DNA of 32,005 nucleotides from Saccoglossus kowalevskii (taxonomy: Eukaryota; Hemichordata; Enteropneusta; Harrimaniidae), in contig NW_003120927.1 of the NCBI RefSeq assembly GCF_000003605.2, positions 351,285-383,289 of the forward strand, written 5' to 3'. Under the pieces are notes generated by a model that saw nothing but the letters and a program-made list of their open reading frames with translations, was not told the DNA's origin and did no database searches. The translations under genes were made by a program, and so were the position numbers. The stretch's first letter is position 1. The number at the start of each line of letters is the position of its first letter. Shown here piece after piece: positions 21,733-32,005 of this stretch.

Positions 21733-21864
21733 TTAAAGGGCGACAGTCGTCGCGTCGTGTCCTGTTCGATATGGGACTCATAGCGACGTATACAACGCGT
21801 GTAAAATACATTGTTTATTTACATGATTTCGAACACACGCTGCGCGACGACCACCGCCCTTTAA
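21733..21864. mobile_element. TTAA-flanked MITE (132 bp)
   Basis: The ends are inverted repeats: left TTAAAGGGCGACAGTCGTCG from 21733, and the right end read on the minus strand TTAAAGGGCGGTGGTCGTCG from 21864. Both continue to similar CG-rich stretches ending CGTGT. TTAA at both ends is the target duplicated and cut exactly by piggyBac-type transposases. The interior of about 70 bp has no coding capacity and holds CATTGTTTA, shared with the element at 30762. Confidence 0.8.
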
Positions 21865-24800
21865 ACTAGTAATACCATATTGCGTTAATTTTATTCTGAT
21901 ATGAATGTGTGTGGGATCAAGCGTCTGTACACTGCCAATTTCGATAAGGTTTCGTATCAGAGCTAATACGTAAAACATCTTTCATTCAAATATTGATGAA
22001 TTGTGTTCTCACAGACTGTCATTTTCGCTGTTTTAATGAACGCGGTGATCGCGTGTCAAACAATATCAATCAATATATTGTTTTCATTTTAAGATGGCTA
22101 CGGTCGCCATATTGTATTTGTGTCAACATATATATGACACCCTGTATCGTTTTACAGATTTCAAAGGACTTCAAGTAGAATTGCAGGTGCAGCAGGTTTA
22201 GCGATATTTACACGTTTAATTGTTTGTGGCTACATTTTACAAAATCCAGACACTCTTGATGTACTCGTCTATTGACACAGACACAGTAAATTCGTATCTT
22301 CAGAGACCATGTCGTGTTTCATGATCGATCTCCCGCTAATAACAGCTAGATCATGTAACGCGAAACGTGTTCCTTGACTACTAACTTGGGTACTAACACA
22401 ACACCCAAAGTATGCGTACAGTGTTGAGTACCCTCATACTAAAAAACGTGCTGCTTTCCAAATGGCTGACGCATTACTTAAAAGTATACTTTTCCAATGC
22501 CGACTATGAAATCAAAAAAAAAGGAGTACAGACTCTATGCGATTAAAGAGGATTAAAGCCTCGGTGAATCAAATATGAAACATGCATTGCTGTTGGAAAG
22601 CAGGTTATAACACCATTAATGTAGTTGTTTGGTACAATCTCATCAACAATATTAACGAGTGTATTTCAACACGTGAGAGTGAACGGTGAACGTGAGATTA
22701 CTTTGACGTCTAGAGGCACCTCTACGTGATTACTCTTGTACTCTACGCATGCTCACATGTGCTGAATCAAAGCTCGACACGTCATATTAGGTATGAGTCC
22801 CATGTGACTATAGAACAAATGACAGTGCCAGATAATGTTTTAAGTTGTTTGTTCTAGGGGATTATTTTTCGAACATTATGCTGTATCTGATGCGTAGTAT
22901 TCCTTGAAAAATGCAAATAATCAACATCTCTTGTATATGTAAGAATCAGTTTACCACAAAACATAATGCGAAGTAAAAAATATCACACAAATTGTTTGAT
23001 ATTGATTAAATTAAACTGATATTAATTGCAGGATATATCGGCCAGGATCCACGTTATCATGTGAAGACAAATGGACCACAACGTTTACCTGAACTTATAT
23101 TTAGAAAGCGAACTTAATATTTTGATGAATTCGACTACCTAACTATTCCATATTCTAAACACTGTTTTATGGGATGTCTCAATGTTGTGAAACTCATAAA
23201 TACACACAATGAACTTGTCAGAGATGTAACAATTTACTGCTGTGTTGGCAATTATCCAACGGTCAATTATGCAGCCTAGTTGTCAGTCAATGTATTCAAC
23301 AAACGTTAAAGACGTTTTCAGTGATCGGTCTATCGATAAAAGAATCACCCCATAGTCAAATAATATGGCTATTATGGATGTATTTACTTTAGCTATTTTC
23401 GGCATTTTCACCACGGATATTATTTTAAGTATTGAATACTACTATGATGCATGAGGAGGAACATACATGTGCTAAATAGTGAAACAAATCTTTCCGTTCT
23501 AAATTCTATTTCTAATCAGTTAGTATACTTATGCAGCCTAATAATTCTATGTCAAACTCTATTATGAATAATGCCACAGATCTGGGATGCATCGCAGTAC
23601 AGTTACCAGGTATATACACATAGGCGTGTGCGTTTCAACGCAAAAATACGCGTGGGATATTACTGTCTAGTGGAAAGGTAAATAATACCCACTGAAGACG
23701 TTGAATATATAAATTTTATTTTTTTACAAAACTGTTGCAAGCTTTTTGGTAACATTCCTTTGTGTATAGCAGTTGTCCAAAGTAAAATAGACAATTGGAG
23801 TGTTCAGTGCCGTATGTAAAATAGCTAGAGCCTTCAAACACGTTTCCCATGTGAACAATACAACCTAGTTTTATAGTACAGTATTTCTTCAATCACAATA
23901 TCATCCTTTCCAAGTCGTCTATAAATACATTCTTTCATTACGTTTAGAAACAGGTTACGGGTGCTGGCAGCTAGACTAGTACCCAGTTTTCGTGTTTAAC
24001 GATTGTAATAGCAGTGGCTTTAGGAAGTAGGGCTTTCAATTTGGTGTAGCAACATCACCGAATGTATATATCATTCGAACGCCAACTTCTCTGTACTTTT
24101 CAATGTTTCTTTTGGTTGCTTGAATGTATGAATTGTAATATTTACATCTCACTTGACAGCCGATTTAGCGTGTGCTTTCTGCATGTGATGTAGTGATACT
24201 GGTATCGAATTGCTATTATTGAAATCCTTTTGAAACTGGGACAAAATTAAATCAATTGTGAAGTGAAAACAAACACCTGAGAACACCAGTACTCCATCAA
24301 AACCCATTAAAATAAAACAACGGTGTTGTCTTTTGTGCTTGATGTTTTTATTCAATTATGCGCATACACGTCAATTAAACACCATAGAACAGCAAAGTGT
24401 GCAATTAAGGACATTTCATGTTCCATCTGTCGTAGTGTTTTCGAAAAGCACACCATAATGGGTCATGCATCAAGTATTTACTGTCATGCATCACCAATAA
24501 AAGTATAAGTGAGTTGCAATTTAGCGAAGACAAAGTTTCATAATTTACAATTAAGGTTTTTATTCATTGTAAGCTTAATGAGATTCATTCTAGTATTTAT
24601 TTATTTATGAATGAAAATGATGAAACAGAAAGGAAGTATGAAATGTTATTAGCAGCAGCAACAGCAGGGAAAATGTTAATGATTCATCTGTGATAAAGAC
24701 ATTCTCCATAAGTTACTAAGCGTGCTACTACCACAACATGTACATCATCTGTAGGCTTAGATATACGGTAGTACATATACCACGTTTGTCTAAAAGATTG

Positions 24801-27800
24801 CCTGACAACCAATTTCACTATTGTGCTTTCTTCACTACTCAAGACTTTCCATAGCGCGGATTACCTGTTGCTACCTCAAGCAAAGAAATAAACCAAACCA
24901 AAAGCTTATTGCATAATGCCAAATTTAATTATTTAGTAATGTCTATATTCATTTAATGTTGGGCTGTCACCAAATAATCCGATTTCATCATTTCTTATAG
25001 ATATATTTTGTAAATTATGCAAGACTGTGTTGTGAAAGATGACAACTGTTGACGTTTTACTTTCAAACTTAAAGTATTAAACCATGCAGGCTAATAGTCT
25101 ATACCATTGTAGTATGACAATGGAGATGACTAAATAACATTTTCCGTCAGCTGAAGAACAGTTTCGCAATTAGAAAGCTAAAAGGGTAACCATACAAGTG
25201 ACGTCTCAATATCGACACACCCACACAAAAATAATTAATAATAAATAACAGATTATTGAATACATACTACATACATATTAAGTATATATGAAAGTGTCAT
25301 ATAATTCCTTCTTTTCGAAATGTTTAAGCTAATCTTATCACAAGCACTTCATTTTGCGAAGACGTGCAGTTCATATATAAGTAATGAGGTGACTACAGAT
25401 GGAAACTGTCTACCAGAATGATCTCATCCCAAGGCCATTTGACACTCCATCTATATGTAGAAGATTATTATAAATAATTCAATCATTGTCTTGTTGACCC
25501 ACTAAGATCATTATTAGATGGATTTAATAATAAATTTAGAAACACTCTTCTAAACAAACCAGGTACAATCTTTTATTCTAAAATGTTATTACCATACATT
25601 ACCATTTATTCTTTTTTTAGTAGAACTATTCGCTATCAGTATCTGAGAATGTCTTTAATTGCAACAACTCTATCCCTATTACCTCTCGAAGTTCACGTAA
25701 TGCATTGTGTTTTTTACAACTTTCAGCTGCGACACTGCGAGAGGAAAACATAACGACATGCTTGAATTCAAAACTGAAATACGTTTTCAAATTCAAATTT
25801 AGTAATCGGTATCATGTTGCAATGCGATCTCGAAAAGAACGGCACTGTAGAAAGCCCTTAAATATAATTTATAGTATATCGATTACGCAGAATTATGTTC
25901 GCTATATACCTATGCTATACTGGATTGTTGAAATATTCGCAATCCCATTACCTTGGCAATATCTTATAAAATTGCTGTACACATTGCAACATTATTTGTC
26001 GGTGCCTTTTGTCATTTACCTTTCCAAATGCAGAAGTAAGCCATTCGAATTAACCAGTCTGTAATGCCAATCTCACCAGAAGCATGTTCTAACACTCGTA
26101 CATTGTCGTGTTTTTTTCTTTTCTACTCCGGCGAGCTCATCAAATTTTATTTCTGAATAACTTGGATACTCCGGGATCGAAATTTGTAAATATTACCACC
26201 TCTTATGTAGTCTCCAAATACTTTGTTTTTGGATAAAATCGCAATAATCCCATATTATAATTGTTTTCAATTGCGTCATGTTTTCGCTCTATTGAGCATT
26301 ACATTTACGCATTCCTTGTGTTTGCTCCTCTCCAACTAATACACACTTTTATCGACTGCAATTGAATTGATTGAACAACCAGTATAACATTATTGCTTAA
26401 ACCTATGACTTTACTTTGTTTAATTATGTATGCCCACATATGTCATGTAACTATTATCTAACCAATTATATATTTATAATATAAATGTATTTGCTTGTAT
26501 AAGTTTTTTTGTTAATACATAGACTTTATTTACCAGCGGAGGTATTAATAAATTATACCCGGGGATTTGATTTTCCGGATTAACAATATGCAAATATGTA
26601 ATGTCGTCATATCAAAATGTCCCAAAACAAATAATTGTAACTTACAGCCATTTAATAAATTATACAACCAAGGGTATACAGATTTTCAACAACGATAAAG
26701 TAAATGGTTAATAAAATATCGACCTTGCCGTTACTTCAAACAGAACGGCTTACTTTTCTGTTATATGTACGGGAGGCAGCCACGCGTGGATAGCAGCATA
26801 ATCAAACATACATCAAACGATCGAGCATTGCTACACACTCATTAGAAACATGGAAGTTAAGTAGAAATGTTATAATTGCCATTCCATCAATTGTCACAGA
26901 TTCATTTATTATTATGTCGTAACACTGGCGAGTAAGACTGAAGAGCATCTCCTCTGACTGTTGCGTCTCGGTGCTGTCACTCGCATGAGCAATATCCCTT
27001 AATAGCGATGACATATATTATCATTATTCTCGAAACCGTATTAATAGCCAACGATATATCCATCGTGTACTAAAATATAATAAACAAAAATAAACTGGAA
27101 CCATGGCGATTAATCCGACTGATTTGACAATGTATGTTTATTGGTTGTTGTTTTATATTGTTCGACATATAAATTAGCTTTAGTATCTACTAACTTAAAC
27201 ACAATTACAATCTTCTCATTTACCCATTTAGCATATAGGTCAGCAAAACCTTGCAATGCCTTAATGAAACGCGAATATAGAATGTTCCCAATACAAGGTA
27301 TACGGATACGGGTTGAAAACAGCAAGCGGAAAAGTGACTCGTATTAATGTCAGTGAAGATGCATCACTTGTCAGATGCTCACTGTAATCGTATTCTAATC
27401 GCATTAATGGTGAAATCTGCTAGACGAAACAGATGTTGAACCATGGTAAGCTGGATTTAATGTCTGAAATACTGAATACCAATTACACCAGGATAACAAA
27501 CTCATGTTTATACTCATAAATATTTATAAATCAAACTATGGAAATCAGTCATAGCACGAAGGACGATCGGTCGTACGGTGTGTTAATCCGTGGCTACATT
27601 TGTGATGTCACTGTACGAGTTCATACAGAGTGTAACTGAGTGGATAAATACTTGGGTTTACACACAATATACAACGTACATTATAAATAAAGGAAAAAGG
27701 ATATCATTGTACTGATACATTAATAAATTATGTTTTTTTGGCAATACCAGGACGGTTCTCACACGCTTAATTCACAACTAGTCATGCTGTATAGGTGTGG

Positions 27801-28411
27801 TCTTTTTGTTCAGAGTATATCACACGTATAAGACTAATGTCACATTTTCCACGATATTCATATCGTAATAATACGAGATCTTTGAAACAATTGCCTTAAT
27901 AATCACACTGCATTAATGGAAATTACGTATTACACAACACACTGATACTGAAAATGGCCGCGATCGAACATATTAATTTATATTGCTAAATTGAGTTAAT
28001 TCTGCCTTTTGCCTATCAACTTATTTCTCTTCAACTTTGTAGTTATTATTTGATTATTACAGTTGACACAAGACCGTCATGTTTACCTTTACTAACGGAG
28101 GCGGCAATACCCATACCAAAAACGTCTGCATTACCTGATTGAAGCATGTTTATTCCATAATTTTTAATCCACAGTTTCACACATGTCTGCGTTTCTTTTA
28201 TTTATTTAGTTTACAATATATAGACTTAAGTATATTCCTAAAAGACTACAGTGTTGCAATGTCCAATTATACGCTAAATAGATTTACGATCTATATAGTA
28301 CAGCAAACATTCCGATTTCTTTTGTTGCATGACTGTGTTTTATGGCCTTCTTTGTATAGAATTTATGGGCTATACAAAACAACACGGGCTTGGAGAGCAA
28401 AATCATACCTG
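21865..28411. other. long non-coding stretch, no recognised gene
   Basis: I see no exon, tRNA or transposon I can name in these 6.5 kb. The most open frame, 25705-26064 on the +, starts without ATG and matches nothing known; it is hydrophobic and AT-rich and I treat it as chance. Motifs of note are a copy of TGAGTCCCAT at 22794-22803, a hairpin TAGAGG/CCTCTA near 22710-22725, and GCCATATTG at 22106-22114. Confidence 0.5.
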
Positions 28412-28436
28412 GACTGAAGTGACCGACTGAAGTGAC
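28412..28436 (+). repeat. 13-bp direct duplication
   Basis: GACTGAAGTGACC at 28412-28424 is followed at once by GACTGAAGTGAC at 28425-28436. It is a local tandem duplication with no other feature nearby. Confidence 0.85.
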
Positions 28437-28576
28437 GGGGATCAGCAGGTCCTAGGTCATAAGCGCGCCACCCACCGACACCTACATAGTAGTAAATGTA
28501 ATTATATAGTCTCGACTACACTTATAACAGTCTGTATATTTGTATAGTACATGTACTTGTGGAATGTTAGCACAAC

Positions 28577-28596
28577 GTTGGGTTCAATAACCCAAC
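28577..28596. repeat. 8-bp-stem perfect hairpin
   Basis: GTTGGGTT and AACCCAAC form a perfect 8-bp stem around a CAAT loop. No flanking U-run or tRNA fold was seen, and it may be part of a small repeat. No gene is adjacent. Confidence 0.75.
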
Positions 28597-29683
28597 AGAA
28601 TGAGCTGGGTACAGTGCCCACGGTTATAGCAATTCATCGCACGCCTGATGGATCAGAATGCTAGTCGGCAAGATCAATCAAATGAATGTCATTTATATTC
28701 GCACCCGCAGTAATTCTGTCCGCCATGTAATAACGAAACACAAACAAACAAAGCAGCGCTTCCCACTAGAGGGCCAACTTACATAGCGGAAGAAAACATT
28801 GCTGACACGTGGGAAAAGCAAGATAGCATAAGAACAGGTTATGCTCTTGATGGGCAAACAGATAATGACGCCACGCGATGGACCGCGTATAATATAATTA
28901 TTGAATGTACTGAAATAAGACGAACGCGATATTGTGTCATTTTAGCATGTCATTTGCAATAACGCTGCGCGATTCTGATGAATAAACTCGTAGGTAAAAG
29001 GCGCATTCCATTACTCGCCTCTAATTAGTATAAAAATGTTAACTGTATCTTCTGATTCCAAATCCAGTCATCATGGGAGGCATTTCAATACTGGTATTTG
29101 ACGGAATAATATTGTGAAGAAATATGTAGACGGAGTACACTTAATTCGTGTTGTATTATTAAGTAAGAGTTCAGCTCCGTCAACGTTTACTTTCCCTTGG
29201 AGATGGTATATAAATATCTTGTAATATTTTGTAATATTTAATAATTCAGGTGTGTGCACCCACAGTGGAAGATCGATATGATTAATTTACTAATTGCAAG
29301 TATAATATATCGATGGCAGCGGTGCACTAAATAAAATGATGGATTTCCTTCAAGAATCACTGAAGCGCAGCTAATGGTTGAGGAATTCAGCTATGCGCAT
29401 GCGTATATCAGTATAAAACATGCCCGACATGTTCATTATAGTATAGAAGGAAAATGTACAAACTACAGAGTGTGTGTATGCAATACATACGCCGTGGAAA
29501 CATTGGTAGGTACAGCCATTCCAATAATATAAGTCCCACACTTCCTATTTATTAATTTAGCGACAGCAATATTTCACATGACGTGAAAAATATAAATAGG
29601 AGAAATGCTTGATTATGTAATCATTCACTCCATATCCTTTCCTCTGTTCTATGTTCCAAATATTTTTGATATGACGTCAGTTT
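28597..29683. other. no recognised gene
   Basis: The stretch holds an NRF1-like TGCGCATGCG near 29394-29403 and an exact CRE palindrome at 29672-29679. Frames such as 29071-29259 (minus) show nothing recognisable. Confidence 0.5.
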
Positions 29684-29750
29684 GAAAATAGGTGGATATC
29701 TTCCCCCTGCACTTTGGAAATAGGTGGATACCCCCCCCCCCCTCTGCCAA
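29684..29750 (+). repeat. imperfect duplication ending in C12 tract
   Basis: GAAAATAGGTGGATATCTTCC is echoed about 32 bp later as GGAAATAGGTGGATA followed by a run of 12 C (29731-29742). The second copy's CTTCCCCCTGC part has apparently expanded into the C-run. Confidence 0.8.
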
Positions 29751-30761
29751 TACACAATTCGGGCTGACTGCATTTGTTTGAAGAAATAGATAGGTTGAAG
29801 TGTCTGATATAAAGTGCCGTATATATGACATCATTGTCACTCTAGGAATAATTATTCCAGTCAATTATAGTATATATGTATATACGGCAGTTTAGATTAA
29901 CGCGATGTCAATATTTCATTACTTTATGATTTCATATTACAAATAACATATCTATTTATATTATATATTTTTACATTGCTCTCATTACATTTCTCTTAAC
30001 TTCCTTCGTGAAACAAAAGGGGTAAAATACCGTAACATACAACCGACAAATAGTGAATTCAATCTTTTGGATCAATTTCGGTAATTCATAGAACCACTTA
30101 ACTTTTGTCGTAGTGTATAAATAGAAATAAAAACACTAAATCATTGAACATTTTAAAACAATCTAACCCCATTATATATCAAGCACAGTCAAGCGTGTTA
30201 TTATTGGTGTGCTGCCTGAAGGGAATTGTAGGGAAGGTCTCTGGTGATTGCTGTTTCAAATACTATTGTTCGAGTATATCCATGTGTACGTGTTCAGAAT
30301 AATATGGGGTTATTATACATATTTCACCGTAACGTCATAAGTTACAGCGTGCCGTAATTTTGTGGTGTTTTACGGGGTATTTTCATCGTATCATATAAGG
30401 AAATGAGAATTCCAAATATGGAATGATTACACGCGTAAGCGTCCTCTAATAATAAAATCAAACATGGCTGCCATCAGGGTGTGACCAGACTCCACACAAA
30501 GAAGTTCACTCAATCTGTTCTAAACTTTTTGGATTTCGGCACTCCCATGATGTATCCTTGGAAGGGAAAGATGAATAATAATAAAGTTATTACGAGGACA
30601 CCTCGAAGTATGCGCGTCGGTTGATATTTCTGCTTTGTGCATGTTGTTAGGTATCCTCATAATAACCTCATATTATGCGACTATGTCGAGGAAAAATATA
30701 TCAGAAACTGAAGCAAACTGCCTTAATTGTGATATAAAGTGGTAGTTTGGAAATGTAATCC
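29751..30761. other. no recognised gene
   Basis: AT-rich DNA with no exon I can support. AACATGGCTGCCAT near 30463 is a short palindrome-like motif. Confidence 0.5.
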
Positions 30762-30915
30762 TTAAAACGGGGAGTCGTCACCTGCGCGTGCGTCAGATGG
30801 CCATAGCGTGTCATTGTTTACAAACAAGCGTCTACCCATGAGCCTTTGCGTTTTAGCGTGTGTTGTTATTGTCGGTTGGGACGCGCGTGCGCAGGTGATG
30901 ACCCTCCCGCTTTAA
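30762..30915. mobile_element. TTAA-flanked MITE (154 bp)
   Basis: Left end TTAAAACGGGGAGTCGTCAC from 30762, and right end read on the minus strand TTAAAGCGGGAGGGTCATCA from 30915; both run on into CCTGCGC and a GCG-rich stretch ending GTC. The arms are about 33-36 bp with small indels. The interior of about 85 bp is non-coding and holds CATTGTTTACAAACAA, itself nearly palindromic. TTAA ends and size suggest a non-autonomous piggyBac-type or similar element, distantly alike at the ends to the one at 21733. Confidence 0.8.
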
Positions 30916-31981
30916 TTATTCAATGTATTCAAGATATCTCCACTATCTCTACAAGTTTAATAAATATGATAGATATTACACGGTTAAGAATTTTGATATT
31001 CTATTTCATATGTATGTAATTTTAACAAGAACTAATTTTAGAAATTATTATTTGTATGCGTGTATTTTAGATACACATTTTAACTAAATTGTGGGCTAGT
31101 ACTATCAACGGTCTTCGCACATTTGAACAATAAATCGGCGAGAACTAGAGGGGGTTCAGTGGAATAATATTCTTGTGCGTTGCTACGATAACATTTGGGA
31201 ATTACAGAAAAGCTACATTCATATTAATCACATTTTCAAACAGTTTTCACAAAAATAATTGTCTGGTCACTGAACCAGTTTTTCTATTTTATGAGGTGCG
31301 TGCATGAACCAATCAAATTTGCCACTCGGGGGGGGATATGAAAAGAAATATTGATTTATGTAACAATTACTGTATGATATGTGTGACAGAACCAGACATT
31401 TCGAGAAATTTAAACGCGTATCGTCTTTGTGCCTCAATGTGTCCTAAAGAGGGAGGTAACTACAGATTCTAGGAAGCTTGTTGACAGTGTAAGTTTCTCT
31501 AAGATACTTGTAACAAGGAGCTGTAAAAATATATATACTTGGAAATGCGCACATTATAAACTGTTTAGCAAGAAATAATATTGCCATATTAAAGATGGTT
31601 TAAATTGCGAGTATGGCAAAAATGTAGTAAGTCATTCATGAAATAGCTGAAGCAAATTATACGTTTCTTTAATCTCAGCTTCCGTTAGAGATATCACTGA
31701 AGTATAATATAGTTTAATTGGTAGCAATTTCCATCATCATGTATATGTCTGAGTGTGATGACTCCTTTTAACCTGCTTTAAGCACGGTTCGATTTTTACT
31801 TCCGCCATTAAGATTATTTTTTTGGTAGCGTTGGTTTGTTTGTTTGTTCATTTTCCGCTTTAGCAGGATAACAAAAAAGGTATAGATGGATTGTCATCAC
31901 ATTTCTAGAAGGGGTTACCCTCAATACAAGCACAGACGCCTTAAATGTTGGTACAGACATAACTACCATAGAAACCATGTT
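30916..31981. other. no recognised gene
   Basis: No exon or element was recognised. There is a G8 run near 31328 and a short GTTT repeat near 31838-31849. Confidence 0.5.
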
Positions 31982-32005
31982 TATATATATATATATATAT
32001 ATATA
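31982..32005 (+). repeat. (TA)n microsatellite at window end
   Basis: Twelve TA dinucleotides run to the last base and probably continue beyond it. Confidence 0.95.

Noticed and set aside
25705-26064. 119-codon frame on the + strand
   Set aside because: It begins without ATG, has no recognisable domain, and such a length is possible by chance in 32 kb. An AG precedes it but no matching donor or neighbour exon was found.
28577-28640. Possible tRNA or terminator from the GTTGGGTT/AACCCAAC hairpin
   Set aside because: No cloverleaf, A/B box pair or T-run was found around it.

Overview
The window is AT-rich animal nuclear DNA from a single eukaryotic locus. Interrupted coding sequence with canonical GT/AG splice sites, non-LTR and Ty3/Gypsy retrotransposon relics, short TTAA-flanked inverted-repeat elements and minisatellites all point to a metazoan, and I infer an invertebrate. 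Nothing visible fixes the species. There are no operons, bacterial promoters or CRISPR arrays.

The only convincing host gene is the 3' part of a rhodopsin-class GPCR on the + strand: exons at 5593-5734 and 6278-6873, joined by a 543-bp phase-1 intron. The TM3 stretch and the FxxCWGP and NPxxY motifs mark it as a receptor of the kisspeptin/GPR54 (galanin/allatostatin-A-like) group. The exon(s) for the N-terminus, TM1 and TM2 were not found and probably lie 5' of the window. A decayed LINE 3' end (about 4771-5510, minus strand) and a CTTAT tandem tract lie directly against the TM3 exon's splice acceptor.

From 8.2 to 11.9 kb there is a repeat landscape: a fold-back element, a decayed array, a 33-bp minisatellite of about 40 copies (10141-11460), a degenerate transition zone and a 15-bp array (11687-11865). 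The long reading frames here are products of repeat lengths divisible by three, not genes.

From about 16.7 to 20.96 kb a Ty3/Gypsy retrotransposon relic lies on the minus strand. Reading right to left it holds a protease-RT linker, RT (YLDD kept), RNase H, integrase (zinc-binding, core and C-terminal parts), a Pol tail, a polypurine tract and the start of the 3' LTR. Frameshifts and stops break it, and no gag or 5' LTR was recognised. An apparently exact 42-bp piece of 28S rRNA is embedded between RNase H and integrase; this is the most surprising observation.

Two small TTAA-bounded inverted-repeat elements (21733-21864 and 30762-30915) have related ends and look like non-autonomous piggyBac-type or similar MITEs. 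The rest is non-coding DNA without recognisable genes. It carries several exact CRE palindromes, an inverted pair of octamer motifs, a 22-bp palindrome and simple repeats. I found no evidence of a new multi-gene system; the leads are the rRNA insertion, the MITE family, the minisatellite complex and the GPCR.
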